Below, in pieces: positions 17,611 to 27,473 of a stretch of DNA of 64,000 nucleotides. Every line of letters starts with the position of its first letter. Positions within the stretch are counted from its first letter, which is position 1. Origin of the DNA: Microcoleus sp. FACHB-1515 (GTDB taxonomy: Bacteria; Cyanobacteriota; Cyanobacteriia; Elainellales; Elainellaceae). Position numbers and translations under genes: made by a program. Location: the NCBI RefSeq assembly GCF_014696105.1, contig NZ_JACJPO010000018.1:1-64000 (forward strand), written 5' to 3'. Below the pieces are notes generated by a model that did not search any database, had not been told where the DNA came from, and was given only the letters and a program-made list of their open reading frames with translations.

Positions 17611-18621
17611 CTACTTGTACTGAATACGCGGATCAAAAAACGCATAAGACAAATCCACCAGCAAATTCACCAGCACAAACGTCACCGAAACAAACACAAC
17701 ACCACCCTGCACAACCGGATAATCCCGATTCAAAATGCCCTGATAGATCCACGATCCAATCCCCGGCCAAGAAAAAATCGTTTCCGTCAAAATCGCCCCG
17801 CTCAACAACGTGCCAAACTGCAATCCAATAATCGTAATCACAGGCAGGAGCGCATTCTTGAGCGCATGTTTCATAATTACCCAGCGCTCGATCAATCCTT
17901 TGGCACGAGCCGTGCGAATGTAATCTTGCGACAGCACTTCCAGCATGGCGCTGCGCGTGATGCGGGCAATGATCGCCAAGGGAATTGTGCCAAGCGCGAT
18001 TGCCGGAAGCACCAGATGGGACAGCACATTTCCCAATGCCCGAAAATCAAATCGCAAAATCGAATCAAGAATAAAAAATCCGGTAATGGGTCGAAACGCA
18101 TTCCCCACATCTACGCCAATTCGACCCGAAGGCGGCAACCAGCCCAAATACACCGCAAACAGATAGATCAGCAGCAGCCCCAGCCAATACACAGGCATCG
18201 ACACGCCAATCAGCGAAACGCTCATCGCCGCATTATCCACCCACTTGTCCTTCTTGACAGCCGCAACGATTCCCGCTGGAACACCAATGATCACCGCAAA
18301 CAGCATCGACGCCACCGCCAGCTCAAAACTCGCAGGCCAGCGCGTCCGAATTTCCTGCGACACCGGAATGCCGCTGATGATGCTGTTGCCCAAATCAAAC
18401 CGCAGCAAGCCACCCAAAAACTTGAAATATTGAATCGGCAACGGTTCATTTAGCCCCAGCCGTTCGCGCAACGCTTCCACTTGTTCGGGCGTGGCGCGTT
18501 CGCCCACCATCACCAAAGCCGGATCGCCCGGAATGAAATGCAAAAACGCAAAAACCAGCAGCGTGATCCCCAGCAGCACAGGAATTAAACTCAAAAGCCG
18601 TCGAGCCGTGTATCGCAGCAT
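17611..18621 (-). CDS. Peptide-type ABC transporter permease (DppB/GsiC family)
   Basis: This is the first permease subunit of the same importer, about 336 residues with six membrane segments. It has the family start MLRYTARRLLSLIPVLLGIT, the HFIPGDPA motif, and the EAA loop ARAKGLIERWVIMKHALKNA. ATG 18621 was chosen because it gives this start; the frame is open to 18675. It forms a probable operon with the dppC-like gene. The matching binding protein and ATPase lie 3.6-7 kb away, beyond the large glycosyltransferase gene. Confidence 0.92.
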   Translation of the reverse strand: MLRYTARRLLSLIPVLLGITLLVFAFLHFIPGDPALVMVGERATPEQVEALRERLGLNEPLPIQYFKFLGGLLRFDLGNSIISGIPVSQEIRTRWPASFELAVASMLFAVIIGVPAGIVAAVKKDKWVDNAAMSVSLIGVSMPVYWLGLLLIYLFAVYLGWLPPSGRIGVDVGNAFRPITGFFILDSILRFDFRALGNVLSHLVLPAIALGTIPLAIIARITRSAMLEVLSQDYIRTARAKGLIERWVIMKHALKNALLPVITIIGLQFGTLLSGAILTETIFSWPGIGSWIYQGILNRDYPVVQGGVVFVSVTFVLVNLLVDLSYAFFDPRIQYK

Positions 18622-18775
18622 TGAAGGTGAAGGGTGAGGCGGTGAATTGGCGAAAATCGGCGATCGCCCATCCAAAAAGGGGTAGCCTGAAGCGTAACCA
18701 TCGATCGCCTAAGAATGTTTCGTAGGCTATCAAGAAATTACTTTCCTGTCTTATTCCCCAAGTCAGATTCCGCCC

Positions 18776-21700
18776 ATGACCACAGGCTTCCTGACAAAGC
18801 GCATCTTGCTCTACACCGACGAACCCGGAGTCGGCGGCGTTGCCCAATACAACCACGAAATTTTGCTGGGACTGGCACAGCACGGCAACTCGGTACCGAT
18901 CGGCTTTTCTGGCGGCGTCGCGCCAGAACAATATCGCGTCCTATGCGTCCAAAGCCAAGCCGACAATCCGCTGATTCACCAGCAGCAAGCAGCGGGCGTT
19001 GAGCATCACTGGCTGCCGTTTGACACGATGCAAGAATTTGAGCGGACGTTGCAGAATGCAGATGAAGCGATCGCCCACTTCCAGCAGCTTCAACCAGATT
19101 TGATTGTGTTCAGCGATGGCTGTCCTTTCTCAAATTTCGCAGCGAAGCGAGCGGCGATCGCCCTTGGAATTCCTTTTGTTGCGATCGTAGGATTTGTCAC
19201 GCCTGATCTTGCTCAAGACTTTGAATTTTGCCTGCCTTTGCTGGCGGAACAGTATATCAAGGCCAAAGCGATCGTCGCCGTTTCGCAAGAAAATTTACGA
19301 CTGCTGCGCCAGCATTTTCGCCTGTCGCCCAATCAAGGACAAGTAATTTATCACGGACGGCCACCCACCTATTTTTCTCCGAGAGACGAAGCAGAAAATC
19401 AACGGCTGCGCGAAGAATTGGACATCCCGAAAGAGGCGATCGTCTGCTTCACATCTGCGCGACTGGAACCGATCAAAGGCTATCAGTATCAGCTTGGGGC
19501 GATCGATCAGCTACAGCGCTCTGACCTGTATTTTGTTTGGGCAGGTGAGGGAATTTTGGAGGCGGAACTGCAAGAGGCGGCACAGCGCAACGGCAATCGC
19601 ATTCGACTGTTAGGAAAACGCTGGGACATTGCCAACTGGCTGAATATTGCCGATATTTTCGTGCTTCCCTCTGAGGCGGAAGGAATGCCGCTGGCCGTGA
19701 TGGAAGCAATGGCAAAAGGCATTCCGACGATCGCCACCGCAGTCAGCGGCATCCCCGAAGAACTTGGCGACACGGGAAAACTGCTGCCTGATCCCAACCT
19801 TGATCCCCAAGGCACGATCGACCAGCTTGCCCAAACGATCGCAGCTTGGGCAGACGATCGCTCGCTGCGACAGGCGATCGGTCAAGCTTGCAGGCAGCGG
19901 GCGATCGATTTGTTTCAGGCCGATCGAATGGTGCACGAAACGCTGATGGTAATCGATCGTGCCCTCTTGCCCGATGGCGATTATGTCTCACCAGGATTGG
20001 CGATCGTCCGTCCGGATGCTGCCTTTCCCCACAAAATCATTGGCAATCCAGATGCTTCGGAATGGCCGTATTTGCGCCGCACGATTGGGCACAACTGGTA
20101 TGTCGATCGCCGCCAGCAGCAGGTGGGCTTTTTGAACCGCGACGAAGCCCAAATTTTGTACAACAGCGCCCTACAGTTTTGTGGCAAACCTGCGCTGGAA
20201 ATTGGCTGCTGGCTGGGCTGGTCGGCTTGTCATCTTGCCCTAGCTGGCGTGGAGTTGGACGTGATCGATCCGATGCTGGGGCGATCGGATTTCTATGAGA
20301 GCGTCGATGCATCGCTGAAGGCTGCGGGTGTGCGCGATTGCGTCAATCTCGTGGCGGGCTACAGTCCCGAAGCGGTTGAAACCTTGGCCGCAGAAGGTCG
20401 CCAGTGGTCTTTGATTTTCATCGATGGGGATCACGATGCGCCTGCGCCGTTGAACGATGCGATCGCCTGCCTGCCGTTCGCCGCATCGGACGCGATGATT
20501 CTGTTTCACGATCTCGCTTCGCCCGATGTGGCCGCCGGACTCGACTATTTGAAGCAACAAGGCTGGAATACAAGGGTTTATCAAACGATGCAGATCATGG
20601 GTGTGGCGTGGCGCGGAAACGTGGAGCCGATCGATCATCAGCCCGATCCAACTGTGAACTGGCCGCTGCCTGACCATCTGCGGCACTACGAGATCAGCGG
20701 CATAGACGCGATCGACCTTGATCCCCTGTCGCAATTGCTCAGGCAAATCGCCGCCCTGCGACTGCCGCCCGTTTCGCCTGTGCTGCCCAGTTTGACGGAA
20801 CGAGAGCAGTTGCGCGACTGGCTAGAGCAGGGGAAATTGGCGTATCGGCAAGACCGTCGGGAGGATGCGATCGCTGCCTTCCAATCCGCCTTGACGATCA
20901 ATCCCGGATCGCGTCTTGCCCATCAGCACCTCAGCCACTTGTACTGGCAGCAAAATGATTTGCCGCGCAGTCTGCATCACCACGCGATCGCTTTGTCGGG
21001 GAATGCGATCGCAGACGGAATGCAGGGCGAGGAATTTCAAACGCTGCTTGCTGCCGTGCGTTCGTTTACGCTGCTGAGTGTCGATCGCCTGTTTTCCCTC
21101 TACTCGCTGGCAAAGCAAATTTGCCTGGATGATGTTCCCGGTGAAATCGTCGAGTGTGGCACTTGTCGAGGCGGAGCGGCGGCACTTTTGGCTGCTGTTG
21201 TGCAGCGCTACAGTTTGCGTCCGCGTCGCGTTTATGCCTTTGATACGTTTGCGGGAATGCCTGACCCAACCGAGATCGATCGCCATGAAGGAATTCCTGC
21301 CAACGAGACGGGATTTGGAGCCGGAACGCTGAAAGCGCCGATCGCGGAAAATCTCAACCTGATTTGCGAAACGCTGGGCGTTCAAGATCTGGTGATCCCC
21401 GTCGCCGGACTGTTTGCCGAAACGCTGCCTGCGACTCGATCGAGAATCGGCGCGATCGCGCTCCTACACGCAGATGGCGACTGGTACGAATCCACGCTCG
21501 ACATTTTCAACACGCTCTACGATCAAATCGTTGCCGATGGTGTGATTCAGGTGGACGACTACGGCCACTGGGAAGGCTGTCGGCAGGCGATTCATGAATT
21601 TGAGCGCGATCGCTTCACTGAATTTGGGCTGCGATCGATCGACTACACCGGAGTTTGGTTCACCAAGCGCGATGCTGCCCATCCTGACTGCAACTACTGG

Positions 21701-22207
21701 CGGATTTGCTGGCATTGGGCGCAGTCTGCTGTTCGTCAGGGCGATCGATTGGCGGAGTCGGCAATGTCAGCCGTCCTCAAACTGATGCCCAATCTGGTGC
21801 AGGCCGATCGACTGCGCCAACTCATCGATCGACCCGATTTGACGGAATCACTGAGGCTGCGATCGATCAACTGGATCGCCTTTCCCGACTGGAACCAGCC
21901 GGAAGATGAACTGTTTGCGATGCTCAGCGAGTTGCTGCACTCGGTTTTGACGCATCCCGATTCCGCTCAACTGACGCTCTTGATCTCCACCAGCGGCGTC
22001 GATCCCGAAGAAGCTGACCTGATGATCTCCAGCGTGGCGATCGAACTGGTGAGCGAACTGGAGATCGACGACGAGCCGGAGATTACACTGTTTGGCGACC
22101 TCAGCGCGATCGAATGGCGAGTGCTTTTGCCTCAAATTGCCCAACGGGTGAGGTTGCCACAGGAAAATCAAAGCGCGATCGACCAGTCGGGGATCGATCG
22201 CGCTTAG
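18776..22207 (+). CDS. Glycosyltransferase-methyltransferase-TPR-TylF multidomain protein
   Basis: This 1143-residue protein joins several enzymes. Residues about 5-400 are a family-4-type (GT-B) glycosyltransferase, with GGVAQYNHEILLGLA at the start and the donor-binding PSEAEGMPLAVMEAM near 297. Residues about 425-640 are a class I SAM-dependent methyltransferase (LEIGCWLGWSACHLA near 472, FIDGDHD near 548). Residues about 680-750 look like TPR repeats. Residues about 765-985 are a TylF/macrocin O-methyltransferase-like domain (VECGTCRGGAAALLAA near 790, HADGDWYESTLD near 896, DDYGHWEGCRQA near 925). The last 120 residues are a further unassigned domain starting NWIAFPDWNQPE. It probably builds and methylates a surface glycan; this is inferred from the domains. 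It has no signal or membrane segment. It is encoded opposite to, and between, parts of the peptide importer. Confidence 0.88.
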   Translation: MTTGFLTKRILLYTDEPGVGGVAQYNHEILLGLAQHGNSVPIGFSGGVAPEQYRVLCVQSQADNPLIHQQQAAGVEHHWLPFDTMQEFERTLQNADEAIAHFQQLQPDLIVFSDGCPFSNFAAKRAAIALGIPFVAIVGFVTPDLAQDFEFCLPLLAEQYIKAKAIVAVSQENLRLLRQHFRLSPNQGQVIYHGRPPTYFSPRDEAENQRLREELDIPKEAIVCFTSARLEPIKGYQYQLGAIDQLQRSDLYFVWAGEGILEAELQEAAQRNGNRIRLLGKRWDIANWLNIADIFVLPSEAEGMPLAVMEAMAKGIPTIATAVSGIPEELGDTGKLLPDPNLDPQGTIDQLAQTIAAWADDRSLRQAIGQACRQRAIDLFQADRMVHETLMVIDRALLPDGDYVSPGLAIVRPDAAFPHKIIGNPDASEWPYLRRTIGHNWYVDRRQQQVGFLNRDEAQILYNSALQFCGKPALEIGCWLGWSACHLALAGVELDVIDPMLGRSDFYESVDASLKAAGVRDCVNLVAGYSPEAVETLAAEGRQWSLIFIDGDHDAPAPLNDAIACLPFAASDAMILFHDLASPDVAAGLDYLKQQGWNTRVYQTMQIMGVAWRGNVEPIDHQPDPTVNWPLPDHLRHYEISGIDAIDLDPLSQLLRQIAALRLPPVSPVLPSLTEREQLRDWLEQGKLAYRQDRREDAIAAFQSALTINPGSRLAHQHLSHLYWQQNDLPRSLHHHAIALSGNAIADGMQGEEFQTLLAAVRSFTLLSVDRLFSLYSLAKQICLDDVPGEIVECGTCRGGAAALLAAVVQRYSLRPRRVYAFDTFAGMPDPTEIDRHEGIPANETGFGAGTLKAPIAENLNLICETLGVQDLVIPVAGLFAETLPATRSRIGAIALLHADGDWYESTLDIFNTLYDQIVADGVIQVDDYGHWEGCRQAIHEFERDRFTEFGLRSIDYTGVWFTKRDAAHPDCNYWRICWHWAQSAVRQGDRLAESAMSAVLKLMPNLVQADRLRQLIDRPDLTESLRLRSINWIAFPDWNQPEDELFAMLSELLHSVLTHPDSAQLTLLISTSGVDPEEADLMISSVAIELVSELEIDDEPEITLFGDLSAIEWRVLLPQIAQRVRLPQENQSAIDQSGIDRA
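22171..22205 (-). terminator. Inverted repeat between convergent genes
   Basis: AAGCGCGATCGA (22171-22182) and its exact complement TCGATCGCGCTT (22194-22205) form a 12-bp stem with an 11-base loop over the last codons of the glycosyltransferase gene. On the minus strand the stem is followed by TGATTTTCC, so it probably terminates the binding-protein gene that ends at 22225. The stem is built around a HIP1-type core. Confidence 0.55.
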
Positions 22208-22224
22208 CGGTGAGAGTTTGAGAT

Positions 22225-23889
22225 TTACTGCTTCTCGACGCGCTCAAACGATTCGGAACCGAGCGGACTCGGTTCCCAGCCGTTGACGTTGTTGCGCTGA
22301 GCAAGGAGCGGCTGCGAGTGAACGATCGGAATTCGCACTGCTTGTTCGTGCAGCAGCTTGTCTACCTGCTGGTAGATCTGCTGACGCTGGGCAGCATCCG
22401 GGTTCTTGCGGCCATCTTCGAGCAGTTGAATCACCTTTTCGTCTTTCCAGTTGCCCAAGTCTTGCGTTGCACCAGGGCCAAAGTGAGCGTAGTAGAAGTT
22501 GTCGGGATCGCCATAGTCACCCGTCCAGCCCAGCATGAACGATTGGAATCCGGGTTCCTTGTTGCGATCGTCCAGATACGCTGCCCAGTCTTTCGTTTGC
22601 AGGTTGGCGCGAATGCCGATCGCGCTCAGGTCAGCCGCCATTGCTTCCGCGATCGGTTTCGGCGTCGGGAAGTACGGACGCGAGACGGGCATGTACCACA
22701 AATCGAGATCGAAGCCATCGGGATATCCCGCCGAGGCGAGCATTTGCTTGGCGCGATCGGGATTGTATTCATACGGCTGCAAGCTGCTGTCTTTGAAGTT
22801 GTCCAGCGAGGCAGGCAAGAAGCTGGCATCGGTTTGGCCTAAGTCGCCCCAAAAAGCCTTGACGATTTCCGGGCGGTTGATTGCCATTGCGATCGCCTGC
22901 CGCACTTCCGGCTTTGACAGCGGTTCGTAGCTAGGATTCAAAGCAAAATAGCCAACGTTGAACGAAGGGCGCTTCACGGCTTTTAGGTTCGCGTCGCCTT
23001 CGACTTCGGAAAGCTGGTCGGGCGCAAGGTCAGTGGTAAAGTCAATGCTGCCCGATCGCAGTTCTGCGAGTCGAGCGGCGGGGTCGGTGATGAACCGGAA
23101 GACCACTTGATCTTGCAGGGGCGTTCCTTCGTTCCAGTAGTTCGGATTTTTGTCGAGAACGATGCGATCGCCCGTGCGCCATTCTTTGAACACATAGGGT
23201 CCCGTTCCCACTGCGGTCGATCCTGCCGTACCGTAGCTGGCTCCGGCTTTTTGAATGGCGTCGGGGCTGGCGATGCCGAAGTAGCCAGAGGCGATCGCAG
23301 CGGGAAATGCGGCAAACGGTTCTTTGAGCTGAAATTCGATCGTGGTTGGGTCAACCACGTTGATCGCTTGCAGGGTCGATTCGGGCGTTCCCTTAAAGCC
23401 GCCAAACAAATCCGTCCAAATTTCGTAGGTTTTTCCGGCATCGCGGAAGCCCAGCGAACTTTGCGGATCCCACCAGCGTTCGACGTTCACCTTGACGGCT
23501 TCGGCGTTGAAGTCCGTTCCATCGTGAAACTTGACGCCCTCGCGCAGCTTAAAAGTCCAGGTTCGACCGTCTTCAGAAGCCGTGTATTCGCTTGCCAAGG
23601 CCGGAACAATTTCGGTCGTTCCCGGTTTGGTGTCGAGCAGGCGATCGTAAATTTGCTGCTGAACGTAAATTGAGTTACCGTCCGTAATATTTCCTGGCTC
23701 CAAGTTGACGGGTTCACCGCCAGAGCCAAACACTAGTGCTGAGGTTGCAGCAGGACTGCCGCCGCCCGCAGCGGGACTTTCCGCTGTCGGCGTTTGACTG
23801 CCGCCCGTGCAGTTTGTTAAACCGACCGTCAGCACTGCGGCAATCACCAGCAGGGCGGACTGCCATCGTTTCCACCGTATAAACATATT
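22225..23889 (-). CDS. Peptide/glutathione-type ABC substrate-binding lipoprotein
   Basis: This is a family-5 extracytoplasmic solute-binding protein of about 554 residues (DppA/OppA/GsiB group). It begins with a lipoprotein signal peptide and lipobox LTNC (MFIRWKRWQSALLVIAAVLT, then GLTNC), followed by a Gly/Ser/Ala-rich spacer. Family motifs include EPVNLEPGNITDGNSIYVQQ, YTASEDGRTWTFKLREGVKFHDG and KPEVRQAIAMAINRPEIV. ATG 23889 was chosen for the signal peptide; the frame is open to 23922. It diverges from the double-ATPase gene and probably feeds the DppB/DppC-type permeases. Confidence 0.93.
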   Translation of the reverse strand, partial: NMFIRWKRWQSALLVIAAVLTVGLTNCTGGSQTPTAESPAAGGGSPAATSALVFGSGGEPVNLEPGNITDGNSIYVQQQIYDRLLDTKPGTTEIVPALASEYTASEDGRTWTFKLREGVKFHDGTDFNAEAVKVNVERWWDPQSSLGFRDAGKTYEIWTDLFGGFKGTPESTLQAINVVDPTTIEFQLKEPFAAFPAAIASGYFGIASPDAIQKAGASYGTAGSTAVGTGPYVFKEWRTGDRIVLDKNPNYWNEGTPLQDQVVFRFITDPAARLAELRSGSIDFTTDLAPDQLSEVEGDANLKAVKRPSFNVGYFALNPSYEPLSKPEVRQAIAMAINRPEIVKAFWGDLGQTDASFLPASLDNFKDSSLQPYEYNPDRAKQMLASAGYPDGFDLDLWYMPVSRPYFPTPKPIAEAMAADLSAIGIRANLQTKDWAAYLDDRNKEPGFQSFMLGWTGDYGDPDNFYYAHFGPGATQDLGNWKDEKVIQLLEDGRKNPDAAQRQQIYQQVDKLLHEQAVRIPIVHSQPLLAQRNNVNGWEPSPLGSESFERVEKQ

Positions 23890-24123
23890 CGAGCTTCCTT
23901 TGATGGATGCGCTTTGAAACAATCAGATTCAAATCAAACTCTAGACAATCCCAACGGGGAATGAGTGTTGCAAAAAACAAAATCTATCTAAAGATGTATT
24001 AGAAATATGCTCAAGAAATGTTAAGCGTAAAGATTCATGTACGATCGCACACATTTACAGCTTTGGTAACAGTTTCTTGGGGCGATCGCGCTGCATACTA
24101 TAAAGATTATTTCTCCTACTGCG

Positions 24124-25926
24124 ATGAAAACCCCGATTCTTGATATTCGCAATTTGTCGGTTGAGTTTCCCAGTGAGTCCGGATTAGTGCAGGCGGTGCA
24201 AAACGTTTCGTTTAGCCTGCTGCCCGGAGAAACCGTCAGCGTGGTTGGCGAATCGGGGTCAGGAAAATCAGTTACGTCGCTGGCCGCGATGGGACTGCTA
24301 CCAAAATCTGCCAGAGTGAGCGGCGAAATTTGGTATCAAAATCCAGATGGCAGACAGGTTGATTTACTAAAGCTTTCACCAGACGATCGACGCCGATATC
24401 GCGGTGGCAAACTCTCGATGATTTTTCAGGAACCAATGAGTTCTTTGAATCCCGTTTTAACCTGCGGCGATCAGGTGATTGAAGCGATTTTGCTGCATCG
24501 AGAAATGTCGCGCGAACAAGCGGCACAAGAAGCACTTTCGCTGTTTCAAGAAGTGAAATTGCCCACACCCAAAGAAATGCTCGATCGCTATCCCCATCAG
24601 CTTTCGGGCGGCCAAATTCAGCGCGTCATGATCGCAATGGCGCTATCAGGAAATCCTGCCGTTTTGATTGCCGACGAACCGACAACGGCGCTGGACGTAA
24701 CGATTCAAGCGACGATTTTGCAGTTGTTGAAGGAGATTCGCGATCGCCGCGACATGGCGATTTTATTCATCACGCACGACATGGGCGTGGTAGCGGAAAT
24801 TGCCGATCGCGTCGTCGTCATGTTTCGCGGCAAAGCAGTCGAAACCGCCAGAGCCTACGAATTATTTTCTGCGCCCAAACATCCTTACACGAAAGGTTTA
24901 TTAAGCTGTCGTCCGCGTCCCGATCGCACTCTCAAGCGACTACCGACTGTTTCGGATTTCATGCAAATTAATACAAATTCCGCAGGCGAACAGGAAATCA
25001 TCGCTAAGCCGCTTGAAGTTCAAGATGATGCCCGCTGGGAAGAAATTAGCTCGAATGAACGCTATCAGCGCTTCGAGGAATTGACGCACCAACAGCCACT
25101 TTTAGCAGTTCGTAATCTGATCAAAAGTTTTCCTGTCCGAACCGGATTATTTGGCCGCAAAAGCGAATTTCGCGCCGTTGATGATGTCAGCTTCGACATT
25201 TTTCCCGGCGAAACTTTAGGACTCGTGGGCGAATCCGGTTGCGGTAAATCAACGCTCAGCCGCGCTCTGCTCCGCCTGATTGAACCCACATCCGGCCAAA
25301 TCTTTTTTGACGGCAAAGAAGTTTTAGGACTAAATGCTTCGCAACTGCGCCATCTGCGCCGCGAAATGCAAATCGTCTTTCAAAATCCCTACAGTTCAAT
25401 GGATCCGCGCCAAACGATCGGATCTGCCCTGATTGAACCGATGCAGATTCACAACATTGGCGCATCCAATCAGGAACGCCATCGCCGTGCGGTCGGACTG
25501 CTCGATCGCGTTGGTCTGCCTGCCAGTGCGATGAATCGCCGTCCGCACGAATTCTCCGGTGGTCAACGTCAACGCATCAGCATCGCTCGTACTTTAGTAT
25601 TACAGCCACGCTTTATCATTTGCGATGAATCTGTTTCTGCACTCGACGTTTCTGTGCAGGCTCAGGTGTTAAATTTGCTGAAAGATTTGCAGCATGAATT
25701 TGGCCTCACCTACATGTTTATTTCCCATGATTTGAGTGTTGTGAAATTTGTCAGCGATCGCATCATGGTGATGAACAAAGGCAAAATCGAAGAAATCGGC
25801 CAGTCGGATGTGATCTATTCCAATCCAACTCGCGACTACACCAAACAACTCATTCGGGCGATTCCCAAAACGCAGCTTGACGACATTCGCGATCGCCAAG
25901 TGCACCGCCTCTCAGTGGTCGAATAA
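24124..25926 (+). CDS. Double ABC ATPase of peptide/glutathione importer (GsiA-like)
   Basis: This 600-residue protein is two ABC ATPases fused head to tail, like GsiA or a DppD-DppF fusion. Domain one (about residues 1-300) has Walker A GESGSGKS near 40, signature LSGGQ near 160 and the ADEPTTALDV Walker B. Domain two (about 320-590) has GESGCGKST near 370, FSGGQRQR near 480 and CDESVSALDV. A PTKGLL-type oligopeptide C-terminal segment follows domain one (HPYTKGLLSCRPRP). It energises the permeases at 16.5-18.6 kb, which is an inference from the shared family. Its stop codon overlaps the ATG of the gamma-glutamyltransferase gene (taATG). Confidence 0.93.
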   Translation: MKTPILDIRNLSVEFPSESGLVQAVQNVSFSLLPGETVSVVGESGSGKSVTSLAAMGLLPKSARVSGEIWYQNPDGRQVDLLKLSPDDRRRYRGGKLSMIFQEPMSSLNPVLTCGDQVIEAILLHREMSREQAAQEALSLFQEVKLPTPKEMLDRYPHQLSGGQIQRVMIAMALSGNPAVLIADEPTTALDVTIQATILQLLKEIRDRRDMAILFITHDMGVVAEIADRVVVMFRGKAVETARAYELFSAPKHPYTKGLLSCRPRPDRTLKRLPTVSDFMQINTNSAGEQEIIAKPLEVQDDARWEEISSNERYQRFEELTHQQPLLAVRNLIKSFPVRTGLFGRKSEFRAVDDVSFDIFPGETLGLVGESGCGKSTLSRALLRLIEPTSGQIFFDGKEVLGLNASQLRHLRREMQIVFQNPYSSMDPRQTIGSALIEPMQIHNIGASNQERHRRAVGLLDRVGLPASAMNRRPHEFSGGQRQRISIARTLVLQPRFIICDESVSALDVSVQAQVLNLLKDLQHEFGLTYMFISHDLSVVKFVSDRIMVMNKGKIEEIGQSDVIYSNPTRDYTKQLIRAIPKTQLDDIRDRQVHRLSVVE

Positions 25927-27473
25927 TGGGAACGAAGGGAGCGATCGCCGCTGGACACCCCAAAACGGTCGAAGCCGGAGTCGAAATGTTTCGCTTGGGC
26001 GGCAATGTTTTTGATGCAGTTGTTGCTGCCGTCCTTGCTTCTTGCGTGGTTGAACCAACACTCACATCGCTTGGCGGTGGCGGCTTTATGCTCGCTCACA
26101 CCAGCGACAACCAAAACATTCTGTTCGACTTTTTCACCCAAACGCCAAAACACAAAAAAGACCCAAAAGAGCTTGAATTCTATCCGGCCTATGTCAATTT
26201 TGGCTCAGTCACACAAGAGTTTTTTATTGGCTTGGGATCAGTTGGTGTTCCCGGCACATTCGGCGGCTTATATTACGTTCATCAAAGATTAGGGAGACTG
26301 CCGTTTCAGGTCGTATGTGAACCTGCGATCGATTACGCTCGACAATCGATCGAACTGGCTCCTTTCCAAGCACACTGTCTCAAGATTTTAGAACCAATCT
26401 TGATGGCAACAGCGGAATCGCGACAGATTTACGCACCGAATGGAACGCTGTTGAAGGCGGGAGAGGCGATCGCCATGCCCGATATGGCTGACGCTCTAAC
26501 CCTACTTTCTCAAGAAGGCGCACGTGCGTTTTATGAAGGCGAAATTGCCCAGAAAATTGTCAAAGACTGCGCGGAAAACGGCGGCTATCTAACGTTAGAA
26601 GACCTGAAAAACTATCAAGTCATTGAGCGACAACCTTTGATCGCCAGCTATCGCGGTAATACTTTATTAACGAATCCACCTCCGAGTTCTGGTGGCGCGC
26701 TCATCGCCTTTGCATTGGGCTTACTAGAGCAGATCAATCTATCAAAATTTCAGTTTGGTACGCCCGCACATTTGTACACTTTAACGCAGGTGATAGAGTT
26801 AACCAATTTGGCAAGACGTGAAGGCTATGACGCGAATCTTTACCAGCCTGATGTTGTTGAGAAATTTCTTTCAAATGATTTATTGAACCACTATGCGGTT
26901 CAGCTTCGACCATCTTTAGTGAACAAGTTGGGAAGTACAACGCATCTGAGCGCGATCGACTCTGAAGGCAACGCCGCCAGCGTTACCAGTTCCAACGGTG
27001 AAGGCTGTTCTTATGTCGTTCCGGGCACGGGAATCATGCTCAACAATATGCTAGGTGAAGCCGATTTGCATCCACAAGGCTTTCATCAGTGGCAAACGGA
27101 TGTGCGCGTTTCGTCAGCAATGGCTCCGACAATGCTGCTGCGAGATATGCAGCCAGAAATCGTGTTGGGATCGAGCGGTTCCAGTCGCATTCGCAGCGCA
27201 GTTTTGCAGGTCATTTCTAATATTATCGACTTCAAAATGCCCGTCGATGCTGCCGTGAATAGTCCCCGCATTCACTGGGAAAATGGCGAGTTAAACCTGG
27301 AACCCGACTTAACGCGACTGAATTTTGATTTGCCGTTTGCAGGCGAACTGGTACGCTGGAATCAGCTTGATATGTTCTTTGGCGGCGTTCATGCCGTGTA
27401 TGAATCCGAGTCTGGAGAACTGTCGGGTGCGGGCGATCGCCGCCGCAGTGGAGCCGTTGGAGTATATGAGTAA
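25926..27473 (+). CDS. ggt: Gamma-glutamyltransferase
   Basis: GGT hydrolyses glutathione or transfers its gamma-glutamyl group. It is made as a precursor that cleaves itself to expose a catalytic Thr. The 515-residue protein contains GAIAAGHPKTVEAGVEMFRL at the start, SLGGGGFML near 60 and the processing site STTHLSAIDSEGNAAS, where Thr338 is the predicted nucleophile. GSSGSSRI follows near the C-terminus. There is no obvious signal peptide, so it may be cytosolic, unlike E. coli GGT. It overlaps the double ATPase upstream by one base and the DUF1823 gene downstream by one base. This coupling suggests that imported glutathione or gamma-glutamyl peptides are its substrate. Confidence 0.93.
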   Translation: MGTKGAIAAGHPKTVEAGVEMFRLGGNVFDAVVAAVLASCVVEPTLTSLGGGGFMLAHTSDNQNILFDFFTQTPKHKKDPKELEFYPAYVNFGSVTQEFFIGLGSVGVPGTFGGLYYVHQRLGRLPFQVVCEPAIDYARQSIELAPFQAHCLKILEPILMATAESRQIYAPNGTLLKAGEAIAMPDMADALTLLSQEGARAFYEGEIAQKIVKDCAENGGYLTLEDLKNYQVIERQPLIASYRGNTLLTNPPPSSGGALIAFALGLLEQINLSKFQFGTPAHLYTLTQVIELTNLARREGYDANLYQPDVVEKFLSNDLLNHYAVQLRPSLVNKLGSTTHLSAIDSEGNAASVTSSNGEGCSYVVPGTGIMLNNMLGEADLHPQGFHQWQTDVRVSSAMAPTMLLRDMQPEIVLGSSGSSRIRSAVLQVISNIIDFKMPVDAAVNSPRIHWENGELNLEPDLTRLNFDLPFAGELVRWNQLDMFFGGVHAVYESESGELSGAGDRRRSGAVGVYE

